A DNA stretch of 64,000 nucleotides from Ridgeia piscesae (taxonomy: Eukaryota > Annelida > Polychaeta > Sabellida > Siboglinidae). The notes beneath the pieces were generated by a model. It was not told the DNA's origin and did no database searches. It saw only the letters and a program-made list of their open reading frames with translations. Positions within the stretch are counted from its first letter, which is position 1. The number at the start of each line of letters is the position of its first letter. The DNA lies in NCBI GenBank assembly GCA_025642075.2, contig JAODUO010001206.1, positions 52,501 to 116,500 on the forward strand, written 5' to 3'. Shown piece by piece: positions 52,201-64,000 of the stretch. A program made the position numbers and the translations under genes.

Positions 52201-53895
52201 ATCTGCAACCGCGTGAAACACGCCATCATCACAGAACACTGGCATCATCGTCTGAGACAGTTAGTTGCGGACATTAGAACGTTTCTCGCAATGGCATAAT
52301 AAGAGGTTGGGAGGGCTGGCGGGAACCCCCCACACATCAAAAGAACATCTGCAATGGTTATAAATGCCAACACATGGATGTCAACCTCCATGGGACACAT
52401 CGGGAAGACCAACACAAATCACCAAGTAAATCAACTGCGCAGTGTAGCGGGCTTCATGGATGAGCGACCTTTTGACCTTGACATAGCGCTTACAATTTTT
52501 AAAAATTAATATAATTTCACCCATATGACTTATTTCAGCAAACCTATGATTATAGCAACTGAGATACGACCTCTAGCTCATGTATATACAAATTATCCCG
52601 TTTCGTGACCAGATATGATTTTTAAATGTTGATTTTAACCCATTAACTTGACCTTTGAACTATATAGTCAACCCTAATGGTCATAAACGGATATTTATGT
52701 GATTGGGATCCTCATATCCATCAGTTAATAGCTCATTTCGATCGATTGTTTTTTCTGCGGTCGACGATCGTCATGGATGAGCGACCATGTTGGATTTCAT
52801 AATAATAATAATTATTATTATTATTATTATTTATAAAGCGCAATATCCAAAAATGCTCAAAGCGCTGTACAATAAAATAAAAAGCTATCTAGTATGTGTT
52901 AAAACTAATATTAATAATAGTAAATACAATTGTAAAATTTACTTTCAGATAAAAACAAATGTAGAAACATTAAATTATTCATTATATACAATTAAATATT
53001 ATATACAATTAACGACGATGAGTAAAATAAATAAATAAATAAATAAAACTAACTAATACTCTATTTACATGCAAAAACACATTCTAAGCGATGGCATGTA
53101 TAAAGGTCAGTACATATGTGCGAAAATAAGATAAGATGAAATATTTGAAACAAATATTCTAAAATGTCATTGAATATTTAAAATGTCAGCAGTAATATGC
53201 TTTGAAAATGTGGGTTTTTAGTGCCTTTCTGAATGCCGACAAAGTTCCGCAGCACTTGATAACAATGGGCAATGCGTTCCATAGGCGAGGTCCCATCACA
53301 CGAAAAGACCGGTCACCAAAACTGGCCAGCTTCGTACGCGGAATGTCGAGCAAATGTTGTTCAGATGAACGCGTGCGTCCTGGACTCTGTCTCTTTAGCA
53401 GGTTTGCCAGATACAGGGGAGCCATCCCATTCAGACATCGGTAGACATGGAGAAGTATTTTATACTCGATGCGGCATTTAACTGGCAGCCAGTGTAGGTC
53501 TTTTAGAACAGGCGTTATATCACGACGTGGTGTAAACGTGATTACTCTGGCTGCCATGTTTTGAATTCGCTGGAGTTTATTAATCTGGTCACGGGGTAGT
53601 CGAATTTATCATCTAATATGACATCAAAAGATAAAATAAATGGGTCAGGCGTGTCTAGAATATCAATTTCAGGATACCAAGTTTGAGTATCTAGCTCTAC
53701 TAGGTCCAAAGTTATAAACGAATACCGGCGGCCATTTTGGATTTCACGCTTCAGTGAATTTATGCCACGGATTTTCCAAAAGCACCTCCTGGATTGTAGA
53801 AAGCCATGGTATGTAGAATACAAATTAAAAGAAAAACTGCGTTTACCTAAAACAATGTTACGGGCATATATGGCAGAGCCTGGACTAAGTCTCTC
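49210..53895 (-). mobile_element. Long-TIR DNA element, copy B, inside the kringle A intron
   Basis: The left arm 49213 to about 49870 is reverse-complemented at 53893-53600 and 52799-52480, with a LINE inserted between. Shared blocks include agtcctggctctgcc, gcagtttttcttttg, tctataactttgga and aggtcaagttaatgggttaa. The interior minus strand at 50100-52240 encodes PDNNKLVAHLEAYL near 51100, and at about 50480-50720 VVMSNDTDTVIRLLYF and KAHVLTGNDVTSKL. These are the D-T-D and H-x-L-T-x-x-D motifs of the family. Multiple stops and frameshifts are present. Confidence 0.75.
52795..53600 (-). mobile_element. CR1/L2-like LINE insertion in the right TIR
   Basis: An open minus frame at 53557-53186 encodes NMAARVITFTPRRDITPVLK, LHWLPVKCRIEYKILLHVYR, GDRSFRVMGPRLWNALP and FRKALKTHIFKAYY, the C-terminus of L2/CR1 ORF2, with few disruptions. 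The 3' end near 52800-52860 has an agcgctttgagcatttttgg, ttgcgctttataaa and (ATT)n tail, common in invertebrate L2-type elements. It is 5' truncated. Confidence 0.85.
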
Positions 53896-54224
53896 ACAGC
53901 CTTTTTCAGCAGACTGAATTTTACGCTGAAAAAGGTTGTGAAAGACAGCTGAGATAAACAGAAAACAAAGAAAACTATTTCTTGAGAGGAAAACTATTAA
54001 CAATGAAACCAAGAAACCGTATCATTACATTCGAATATAATGTAATAAAAGAGTCATTGAACACACTCTGTAAAGACACTGTTACCGTTTTGGCAGATAA
54101 ATATGCGACGACACTCGAATACATGTGAACACAATTCCTCTACGCCAACGTAATTGTATAATTAAGACCATACACCTATAAACTTCCCCTCTTTTCGACA
54201 TGTTTCCCTTATCTTTTGGCTTAC

Positions 54225-54319
54225 CTTATTGCTGTTCCATGGTTGGCACGGTATTCCATTTCTAGTACGGTTTATCTTCCCTATGTATTCCTTGCCATTA
54301 GAAGAGTTGAGACATTCCA
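54225..54319 (-). CDS. Exon: kringle A, first half
   Basis: The exon is 95 nt, phase 1 to phase 0, with acceptor atcgttgcag and donor aag/gtaagc. The peptide ECLNSSNGKEYIGKINRTRN followed by GIPCQPWNSNK matches the kringle opening and is the same length as 47943-48037. Intronic sequence just upstream (atgttgtcattatcg) is also shared with kringle B, so the duplication included flanking intron. This is the most 5' exon found; earlier exons should lie beyond 54319. Confidence 0.88.
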
Positions 54320-54479
54320 CTGCAACGATAATGACAACATTGCACAATTAATGGCGCGTCCATTTCCACCCATTTCCACGAGTTACTATTCTTCGCCATC
54401 GTCGTATTCCGTGACCATTCTCTGGCTCAGAAGGTTTGACGAATGATTTGAGTTAGTTTGACCAATTTATAAAAGATTT

Positions 54480-55990
54480 AGCCTCCAGCTCCCTTTCAAA
54501 AATACTGGCCTGTTCCGCCAAACTACGAAATCCAAGACGGGCAGCTGGCACCATCTTGAAACATTAACCTTTGAACCAGAACACCTATAATCATGTAAGA
54601 ATACACATATTTGTTTATGTCGACCACCAGGATACCGATTCTGACATCAGTTTAACGTTATGACACCATTAAGTTATGACATCGTAAAACCAAGATGGCC
54701 GCCATCCGGTAGAATGTCACTTTTGAACGGGAACATCTAGGATTTTAAATCAACACATGATTTCGGGTAAATCGATGCCCTGATGCAATGTAAGTAGGTC
54801 ACATATCAATTTGAGGTCAAAGTCACGTGGCTATGTCAAGATCATTCAAAGGTCAATTTCGAGGTCATATTCAAGGGTTACGTAATCAAGGTCCTGTGCG
54901 TAACTAGTATAAAGGGAGCGAAAACCTCGCTGCGGAACATGACGGATAATAGCTCTAGGAATGAGCTCCAAATGGGGTGATTGCCATATTGACTGGTTGT
55001 TTTATGTTGTTAAAAAAGGCTTGTTTAGCACAATGAAGGTCTGATTTGTTTTAACGAAGCACATTGGTTCGACTCCCTCTAGTTCGACCCGGCATCATCT
55101 ACCCTCCGCACCGTACAGTAGGCAATGCCTGCCTCCGATGAATTCTTTGTGGTCCAAGCTGCGGGGGAGGGGAAGTTGACCAGCTTTTTTCGAGAGTACG
55201 TGTTCAGTAAGAATACCTCCCTCCATGCATCCGTTCAACTGAGTTCACGCTTGTCATTTGACGTGAGGCTAGGCACGAGACACAATGATCAACCTGATAG
55301 ACCATTCAACTTGTGAACCTCTCCCAGTTACAGGAACATCGTGTTGTCGAAGAATGTATGGCCTTATTCAACTCCAATGGTATAAACAGGAAAAAACAAA
55401 AGAACTAAAGATGACGAGGGAGACCTGCGGGTACAGGTTAAGGAACATGTTCCCAATACCTACATGAAATTGGGCCAGAATATTCAACACGTTGGTGTGT
55501 AGCGTCAGCAACAAGGACCTTGCACACTGTGTAGATGCAGAGATTAACCACTCTGTAGGCTCGCACTGCTCCAAACTGTTAACCAATCAACCGGTGCAGA
55601 ATTACAGCTTTGAGCAGTCTGAGGCTGACACTGTCCTCTTGTCCGCTTACGCAGTTCTGCGCGAGTCAAGCTAAGGTGGCTCTGTTTTCATTGATACCGC
55701 TCATATCGATGCCTATGTCGCGGTAACGGTTATCTCGCAGCAGAGACGGTCTTCTGCCATGGCCTGGTAACTGACGAGATGACAGGCTGTATTGTGCAGC
55801 TCCACTGTATGACCGGCTGTGATGCCGATACAGGCTTCTACGGCAAATGGTAAGAAGTAGGGGTATGATCAGGTGGAGAATAGCCCCATGACACGATGGC
55901 AGCTTTCGCGGTGCGGAGAGACCATTGACCTTGAGGTGGTAGAGTAGTTCTTCGACTTTACACGACATGTCCCGAACTCTGGCGGGAAAA
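54480..55990 (+). mobile_element. DTDV-family DNA element fragment (plus strand)
   Basis: At 55125-55316 the plus strand encodes AAGEGKLTSFFREYVF. At 55590-55740 it reads FEQSEADTVLLSAYAVLRES, then SVFIDTAHIDAYVAVTVISQQ-like sequence (20-residue limit observed; key residues E-A-D-T and D-T-x-x-D). Later ENSPMTRWQLSRCGETIDLE and FTRHVPNSG are in frame changes. The order matches the DTDV family. Upstream, 54480-54900 has aggtca-rich and aagatggccgcc sequence like TIRs of related copies. Confidence 0.6.
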
Positions 55991-56550
55991 TTGGCAGATG
56001 TAGAGGTTTGAAATTGGTGGTGTATAAAATTTGAAAAACAAGCGGAAATATTGATTGATAAGTATTATTCTTGTGTTAAGGTTATTCATAAAGTGGTACT
56101 GGACATATATTGAGTAGTAGTTTTGGTTAAAGTTTGTTAGTTAACAGTATTTTTGAACAGATTAGTGTAGTGGGTGATAAAAGGGTAATCTAGGCTTCGA
56201 CAAATTGTGAACAAGATTGAGCAAATCTCTTTATTTGATATAGTATATAAGAGATAAAGCAATAAGCGTAACAACTACATATGTAAGATAAAACTGTGAA
56301 TATATATCATTGTTATTAAAAATAAACAAGCGTTTTAGTAGGAAACCCTTGTTTGTTTGTTTATATTGGTAGTGTCCAACGTTTCCGCTAGGGAACGGTA
56401 CCAGTACAGACTAAACTTATTGTTCATGGTAGCATAGGTAGTAAGTTGTTTATAACATAAAGTGTGCTGCAGTTGTGTACACAATAAACAAACAGTCTTT
56501 CTAAAGACTAAGTTGGTTTAAACTAAGAGTTGATTTTGACAAATCGTAAT

Positions 56551-57462
56551 ATGGCACCTGGCAAGCGGCAAGTGAAGGCAAGGAGGCACTTGGTGTGTAA
56601 CCACTGCCACAGCTTGGTGGATTTTGCCGTATCGGGGTGCGGAAAAACTTGGTCAGAGACAACGGAGGAAGGGTTTACGTTCCAATGTTTAGGGTGTTGG
56701 AAAGTGGACTGTCTGACAGCAGAGTTAGCTAGGCTAACGGATATTGTGAACGAGGTGCAGAGTGGAGGGAGGGTGATTGCAAGGACAACAAATGGAGAAA
56801 GAACAACAGGAAACATGACATGCAGGAAGGTGACAGGGGAAAAAGTGACAGTAGAGAAAGAGGGAGGGACAATGGGACAGGAGATGAGAGAAGTAGATGC
56901 GACAGGAGGTAAGACGAATGGAAGAAAGGATTGAGAACAGAAAGGGTATTTATGGGAGACTCCATTTTGCGAAAGACAGACAGGACATTAAGCAAAGGAG
57001 AAGACGTTGTTGTTTGTCTTCCGGGGGCTAGGATAGAGCATGTGACTGAACGGGTAGAGAACGTTTTGGGGCATGGCCAAGGGGGGGTCTATATTAGTAC
57101 ATGTAGGGACGAACAATGCAGACAGGGATGGAACAACCAGGATAGTAAAGAGATACAGAGAGTTGGTAGAGACACTGAAGAAGACGAGAGTTGAACAGAT
57201 CATACTCTCAGGAATCTTGCCAGTGATGAGGGGAAGGGGAACAACATTTAGAAATTGCAAGAGGATGGCAATTAACGGACTATTAGAGCAGATGTGTGAA
57301 GAAGAAGGAGTTGGATTTGTAGATTTGTGGGGATATTTTGTTGGTAAAGAAGACATGTTTATGAGAGATGGCCTCCATCTAAGCGGAAAGGGCGCAGCAG
57401 TATTCTCCGAGAATCTTCTTCGATCGATGAATAATGGAACAGGTTGCAACTTTTTAAACTAG
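56551..57462 (+). pseudogene. CR1 ORF1: zinc-finger plus SGNH/GDSL esterase
   Basis: The ATG at 56551 starts a frame with C-x-x-C and further cysteines (LVCNHCHSLV, FQCLGCWKVDC), then a charged linker with coiled-coil potential. After a frame change at about 56930 the esterase follows. Block I is VFMGDSILRKTD with the nucleophile serine. Block III is VHVGTNNAD, in a frame reached after a slip in the G run at 57085. LSGILPVMRGRG comes next, then block V RDGLHLSGKG with catalytic D and H. CR1-type ORF1 proteins bind RNA and may act on lipids. The two frameshifts make this copy non-functional. Confidence 0.8.
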
Positions 57463-57469
57463 TTTCGCG

Positions 57470-60325
57470 GGGGGGATACACAGAGAAGCCAAATACTAGA
57501 GGCATAGATAAAGATAGCAAAAAGACATCAGCAAAGAACAGCCTGGAAAGCCTTACGGAATTTGGTTATAAATGTGTTTGTTTAAATGCAAGGAGCATAG
57601 TAAACAAAAGAAATGAACTAAACATTATGGTAGAAGATATTGACCCTCACATAATAGGTATAACTGAATCTTGGGCCACACCCGATATATCAGATGCCGA
57701 ATTAGGAATGACAGGGTATGTAATGTTTAGGAAAGATAGATTAGGAAGAAGGGGAGGCGGAGTTATTTTATATATTAAAGAATCCATCCAAGCTTATGAA
57801 ATAAAATTAGAAAAAGAAGCAGAATGTGAAGAAGCTGTCTGGTGTAACATAGTTACAGGAAACTCAACATTAACTGTTGGGTTAGTGTTTCGGAGTCCAA
57901 ACATAAGCATGGAAGAGAATAAAAAAATACACAACGCTATCAAAGAAGTGAGTAAACGGGACGTATTATTATGGGGGATTTTAACCATGGGCATATACAG
58001 TGGACATCTCTACAGAGTACCGGGAGAGAGGATCAAGAGTTTTTAATTTAGTACAAGATAGTTTCCTTTCTCAACATGTGTTAGAAGCAACCAGGGGCGA
58101 GAACGTGTTAGACATAGTATTGAGCTCACAGAAGGAATTTGTTGATAATGTCAAGATATGTGAGCCACTGGGGTGTAGTGATCACAACCAGATACATTTT
58201 ATCATCAAAGTAAAGGGAGAACGGAATAGAAAAATAAGGTACAGGAAAAAAATTCACAAAGGAAGATATAAGGACATGAGGGAATATTTAGCAAAGATAC
58301 ACTGGAATAACACACTGAAGAATAAGACAGCAACAGAATGCTGGAATATTTTAAAGAGTGAAATTGACTGCGTCGTTGACAAATTTGTCCCCTTGAAAAA
58401 ACAGGGGAAACGGTCAAAGAAGAAACACTTATCGAAGGAAGCCATTAGAAAAATCAAGTACAAGCAAATGATGTGGAAGACATATAGACATGACGGAAGT
58501 GAAGAAGACTATAGCATTTATAAAGAAGCACTTAATCAAGCTACAGCTGAAATTAGAAATTCAAAGAGAAGCTACGAACAAAAAAATTGCTTTTAATATA
58601 AAACATGAAGCAAGAGTTGTTATGCGTATGTTCAAATAAACAGAAAGTTCAGGATAAGGTCGGTCCTCTAGAAGGTAGTGATGGAAACATAATAACAGAG
58701 GGATTCTTAATGGCAGAAAACCTAAATGAGTACTTTAGTTCGGTGTTTACCAGGGAAGATATTTGTATATTACCAGTACTTGAGACTAAGTTCGAAGGGA
58801 GAGAGTTTGACTATTTAGGACAACTAATTCTAACCCCAACAATGGTAGCTATGAAAATAAGAGATATGAAGGATAATAAATCACCTGGAGTGGATGGGAT
58901 TCCTCCCAAATTACTATTGGAAATTGTAGAACAAATCAGCATACCGCTTGCAACAGTGTTCAATTTGTCATTAGAGGAGGGAATAGTTCCGTTAGAATGG
59001 AAAGAAGCAAACATTATACCATTATTTAAAAAAGGTTCGAGAAACAAGTCAGAGAACTATAGACCAGTGAGTTTAACATCGGTGATTTGCAAACTATTAG
59101 AAAGACTAATTAAAGATCACCTGGTTGATTTTCTTGTTAAAAATAAATTGATAAACCATCTCAACATGGGTTTTTAAAAGCGAGTCATGCTTAACAAATA
59201 TGTTATGTTTTTTGGAAGATGTCACAAAGTGGCTAGATGAGGGATCACCAGTAGATATAATCTACTTAGATTTTAAAAAAGCCTTTGACAAAGTGCCACA
59301 CCAAAGACTACTACTTAAACTAAAGGCTCATGGCATAGGAAATGGAATGATCAACTGGATAGTAAAATGGCTTATTGGTAGAAGACAAAGAGTAGTAGTT
59401 GATGGGGAGGTTTCAAACTGGAAAGCGGTTTTGAGTGGAGTACCGCAGGGATCAGTACTGGGACCTATTTTATTCCCAATATATATCAATGATTTGGATG
59501 ATGACATAACAAGCAAGGTGTTGAAGTTTGCGGACGACACAAAAGTGTTTAGGAACATTAAAAGTGATGCAGATAGACAGCATTTACAAGATGATCTTAA
59601 TAAGTTGATAGAATGGTCTGAGAAGTGGCAAATGCTGTTTAATTTTGGAAAGTGTAAGTGCCTTCACACAGGACATGGGAATGAAGATGCACAATATACA
59701 ATGGGTGATACTGTACTAAATACTACCTTAAAGGAAAAGGACTTGGGCTTAACTATTAGTGCTGACATGAAGGTATCAGAACAGTGTGGAATTGCAGCAG
59801 CGAAGGGAAACCAAATTCTTGGATTAATTAGGCGAAATATAGTGTACAAAGAAAAAGAACTAATAATACCGCTGTATAAAACAATAGTTAGGCCTCACTT
59901 AGAATATTGTATACAAGCATGGAGGCCATATCGCAAGAAGGATATTGATATGCTAGAAAGAGTACAAAGGAGAGCAACCAAAATGATACCAAAACTCAGG
60001 AATATTAGTTATGAAATGCGTCTAAAAGAATGTGGCTTAACAACACTAGAAACCAGAAGATTGAGAGGAGATCAGATTGAAGTGTTTAAAATATTGAATG
60101 GATATGAAAATATTGACAGAAATATTTTTTTCACAGTCAAGGAAGAGAGAAGGACTAGAGGACATGGAGTTACATTAGCAAAGAAGCAGTGGACTAGATA
60201 TTAGAAAATTTTCATTTTCACAAAGAACAGTAAACGAATGGAACAGATTATCAGCTGATTGTGTAGGTGCTAGCAGTGTTAATATATTTAAAAATAAAAT
60301 TGACATATACTTAAGAAGGGCGGGG
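57470..60325 (+). pseudogene. CR1 ORF2: APE endonuclease and reverse transcriptase
   Basis: The endonuclease opens with CLNARSIVNKRNELNIMVED and IIGITESWA, and has the SDHNQIHF motif near 58180. The RT region has DMKDNKSPGVDGIPPKLLL, FKKGSRNKSENYRPVSLTS, IYLDFKKAFDKVPH, SGVPQGSVLGPILFPIYIND and KFADDTKVF (catalytic FADD). The C-terminus contains RPHLEYCIQAW and RVQRRATKMIP. Frame changes lie near 57975, 58045, 58590 and 59175, with a stop at 60204. All catalytic motifs are intact. Confidence 0.88.
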
Positions 60326-60425
60326 TATACTTAGATAGATAGGTTGGACTCTCGATAAGCCAAATGGCTTCCTAGTCCAACTGCCATCTAGAGTTGAATC
60401 TCTAGGTGGCAATCTTGTCTTGTTA

Positions 60426-63400
60426 AATGTCATCTACGGCGACAACAACGGTATCACAGTGGATCTCTGAGCAGATTGAAGCACCAGCGGTGATGTGCGC
60501 TGGTTCCACCAACGTGTCGACATGTCCCGACCTTTACCATTCCAATCCCCAACTTTGGGTAAATAGTCAGCGTTGGGCAGCAGCAATGCTTGTATTTACT
60601 ATTGGTAGAGGAGTCAACTCATGCTGACCAACGGTGGCATTAAAACTAAGGTTTTAATGCATTATTAATTATTCGTGCTCATACTCACGGAGGTCACCAA
60701 TCTTTCTAAGTACGATATCGTACTCAGACTTGAGCACGAAACGTCCAAATATTCTGAATATACTCAAGAGCGTGCTCAACACCGTACGCAGACAAACAAA
60801 GATGGCAGTCAACATCCGCTAGATGGCAGCATCGCTCAGTGTCCGCGTAACGCGTTCCAGAAATGGCGCAGGTTTTTTGCCGCCCAAGCGACTGGCTGGA
60901 TCACATGGTCTCGGAAAACGGACGTGTTTCTCGCGTTGCATACTAATTTTGTTTACTGTTTACATTGATATCGACCAATGAATGCCTTCAGAAGATGATC
61001 GGCGGGAAAAATCTGTTACATTGCATTCGGCCGTGGATGATTAAGGTTGGTGAACTTTGCGTTGCGTTTATTTATAAAAATGCTAATATATATTCGAGTG
61101 TAACCTAACATTTGTTAAGTGTAACCCACATCTACGTCATCTTAGCTTTCATATGGTATAAATGTGAACTATGTATGTCAACGCATAACGCGAGGAAATC
61201 CCCCCACAAACGGGTGGAATCGGGACAGTTTGGAGTGTTTTTCATGTCGCTCAGAGCTGCGGCCTGCGCTGTTCATAATTTATGCATTCAGGCGCCATTA
61301 ACATTGCGTGACATTTGCAATGGCCAACGTACGCGCAATTGATATTGTAATCTGTGCCATCCTCATGTTATGACTATCAGTTAATTAGATAGTTATTATT
61401 AAATATATGTTGCATATGTGCAAATCACTGTTTTTTTAGGAAAATAAACAAAATTCCCAAGCAGTTAAATGTACGGCATTAGGGCAGGTCATCGTGATTA
61501 CTTGTGTCAGTTGTGAGTGTGACTGCGACCTATTTCAATTTTAATCACTACAGGAAAACATTATTAATCTGATCAATACACATCTTAAACAGTTGATTTT
61601 TAGTAAATTGTGTAAACAGAACTTAATACATGTGTATAGTTAGTGTGTCAGTATTACTATTTTATGATAGAAAATACAGACAGTTACTATTTCCACTTTA
61701 ATACACACAACCCAATACCTGTTATTCACATTTTATAATTTTACCATTTCGTTTACGGTCATGTGGACTATCTATTTTGTGGATGTTATTAATAATATTT
61801 ATAATTTTGTGTAGTGTTTTTGTGTGAAATATTTTCTTTATTTGAATTTCATATAGACTCTCAGGAAGTGTGGTCGTGAAGAATATGGATAAGAAGTTTA
61901 ATATTAACATTTGTTAGTTAAAACCCATTTACTGTTCAATTGAGGTTTTGTCATAGAGTTAAGTGCTGTAATTTGTCATTTACAATTCTGTAGTGTTGTA
62001 TGCAGTATTGACTGACTGTAATGTATTGAATTGTAGGCTTTGCTCCTGACATGGGTCGACTCATCAGCCACTTGGAGAATTCCCCATGGACTATCGCAGA
62101 GAAATTGTGAACTTCAATGCATATCGCACGGACTTATGCACATTACCTATAGTGAAACCAGTGTGAATGTCAATGATGACAATGCTTGCATGGGTCAACT
62201 TATCAAGAACTGACAGCACTCTTTGATCTCGAGAGAAGTATCTAGCATCGCAGTCGCTTCATATTCGTTGCTCAACTCGAATTTATGTGCAATAACAGTG
62301 TATACACTTGAAGAACATTGCAAAATGATCTTGGGAATTGTACATACTGCTACTACAATGTTTCCATTCTTCAATAACTGGCAGAACTGTGACATCAACA
62401 GAAATCGATGGCGTGGCTAGTGATGCATAGTCTACACCTGTTGCACAACTGGAAGTTATGTGCAGTGAAATCTACTCATCAATAAAAAGTTAATGCAAAT
62501 GCAGTGGGCCAAATATAGAAAAACATGGGAATGTAGGTCAAGGTGAACGTCACAAAATAAATCACATGTCAAAGGATTTATCAAGATTTATGGTGAATTT
62601 ATGAATTAATTATGCATTAAATTCCAGTATGTAGGTCAGATGTGAAATATAGGTCAAATAATTAGGTCAAGTTCTAATAACCGTTTAAAGTGTCCATAAA
62701 GTTACTATATTGACAATTTTGATATGTAAATGTTAACAAGGCTCATTTCCTAAACAATTTCACAATATACCATTAATAGGAATTAATACCATACTGTGGG
62801 TCAAATCTAGGTCAGACATAAAATCGAGGTCAACTTTGAAGGTCAAATCAAGGTCACACAAAATTTACATTTCCTAAAGGGTTGACCCGTTTTTGGTTTC
62901 ACATGCATAAGTTAACTGGTTCCAATGTTATTACAGCTTTCCAACCTATTTTATGCAGTCATTATGCAGCCTGTGCACAAGAAATGGACCAAAATCCTAT
63001 ACTATGGCTATAGACAAAAATGTAGTAATTTCAAGATTTCAAAATTGAATTTCTCCGTAAATATTGAAGATTTCAAAAAGTGTTATTAACTACATATTAG
63101 TATCTATGACATGGCACCGTTTAAATGATGATATAATGTATTCTATTTTGTGTTGATATACCTAGGCAGGTAACGTAAAAATTTGTCGATTTCGTTGTCA
63201 AAGTTCGTCGTTTTTTACAAGATATGCAGTCCGATTTCTGCGTGCGAGTCGCTTGCGAGGTGTCGATACATTTGAAGAGGTGGTGTAACACGAATGTTTT
63301 GACAGACACTGTGTTGTGCTTAAAACGGCAGTGTTTACTGAACATTTGCAAACTTAAGCGGCACACGACGACAGTAAGATACAGTGTTGCAATAATGAGG

Positions 63401-64000
63401 TTTTGGTGGTAGTTGTTTCGGCGATGGGGACCTTTCGTTTACTGCTTGGCGACACAAGCTCACGACCAATTGCCGAGCGACAATCGTGGACATTTAGCCG
63501 TACCGATGGTACATATGAAGATGTTAACACATTTACAGTATAAATTTAGTGAATTAATCCTAGTAGATAACAGCTCTAAATTGCTTTGAGCTGTCTTAAT
63601 AACTGGATATAGTGCTGTAAGAAGTTTTCGTTACTTAAGGCTAAAGTGTCACACACGTTATTTATGAGTATGTATTATGTTCATCTTCATGAAGTATTAT
63701 GTATAAGCACGGATTTCTATCAAATGACCCTTTCGAACTAAGGCTTTGCAAATAATAATTCGTCTTAACTTACACTAGTCTATTGTGGATATAACATTAA
63801 ATGCCACGGAACTGCATAAGCACAAATTTGGGATAGGCAACGTTACAAGTATATGATTGGATATGTCGTTAGGTTAATTTCAGGACAGTGTGTTTCTATG
63901 TCCCCCATTTCCTCCGGAAACACTTACAAACACTTCGTCAAAATATGAAACTTTGTACAATGTAACATATTTATATTCCTCAGCCTAAATAAAGTTTGCG
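60426..64000. other. No gene recognised; aggtca-rich repeat and short ORFs
   Basis: 60811-60830 has another tagatggcagc motif. Between 62530 and 62860 the half-site aggtca recurs about ten times in degenerate repeat sequence. 63540-63640 is related in inverse to 31480-31600. ORFs of 60-97 codons (60675, 61112, 62223, 63121) have no family I recognise. AT-rich throughout 61350-62030. Confidence 0.35.

Larger units (their letters stand above)
55995..60425 (+). mobile_element. Nearly full-length CR1 LINE
   Basis: ORF1 (esterase type) and ORF2 (endonuclease plus RT) lie in the expected order and spacing. Only about seven single-base frameshifts or stops separate it from open frames, so it is young. 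The 3' terminus near 60340-60420 contains two short stem-loop-like blocks (ggttggactctcgataagcc / cctagtccaac and gttgaatctctaggtgg). The exact 5' end is not resolvable; 56000-56520 is taken as the 5' UTR. Confidence 0.8.

Noticed and set aside
53186..53557. Host gene candidate (123-codon open minus ORF)
   Set aside because: Sequence is the C-terminal region of a CR1/L2 LINE, with its 3' tail adjacent.

Overview
This is a eukaryotic (metazoan) genomic window, most likely from a marine lophotrochozoan such as a mollusc. The evidence is split exons with GT-AG borders, very abundant CA/TA/GA microsatellites, several clades of invertebrate retrotransposons (RTE, CR1/L2, Penelope, Gypsy gag), a tRNA-derived SINE, and an exon set encoding kringle, F-type lectin (FTP), EGF and REJ modules. 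The species cannot be fixed from the sequence alone. There are no prokaryotic genes, CRISPR arrays or operons.

The only convincing host gene lies on the minus strand and spans at least 54319 to 5784, probably running off both ends. Its exons, in transcript order, are: kringle A (54225-54319 plus 48648-48792), kringle B (47943-48037 plus 47175-47319), a degenerate EGF (33765-33869), an FTP lectin domain split over two exons (26872-27078 and 26009-26197), two near-identical EGF exons (21937-22047 and 20918-21028), then a REJ/polycystin-1-like stretch (19227-19435, 11195-11461, 8407-8552, 7922-8039, 5784-5926). Splice phases chain correctly at every junction that could be tested except one (20918 to 19435), where an exon is probably missing. 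The predicted product is a large polycystin-1/REJ-like surface protein with a glycan-binding and adhesive ectodomain.

Most other sequence is mobile DNA sitting in the introns of that gene. RTE, CR1/L2 and other LINE fragments occur at 0.7-1.1, 8.9-10.9, 14.1-14.9, 16.7-17.8, 19.9-20.3, 22.9-23.3, 27.5-27.8 and 52.8-53.6 kb. A Penelope element is at 23.4-25.4 kb, a Gypsy gag remnant at 2.1-2.9 kb and a tRNA-SINE at 36.6 kb. A nearly full-length CR1 with an SGNH-esterase ORF1 lies at about 56.0-60.4 kb.

Two classes of long-inverted-repeat elements stand out. The first is a family (copies at 12.5-14.1, 15.0-16.7, 44.5-45.8, 49.2-53.9 and about 54.5-56.0 kb) whose decayed proteins share EAD, DTDV and HALTxCD motifs. 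The second is a single composite element at 37.07-44.51 kb with arms of about 1.3 kb. Its core carries one spliced two-exon gene for a small arginine-rich protein of unknown function, plus a repeat array of AP-1 and CCAAT motifs that resembles an enhancer. This second element is the best candidate in the window for something undescribed.
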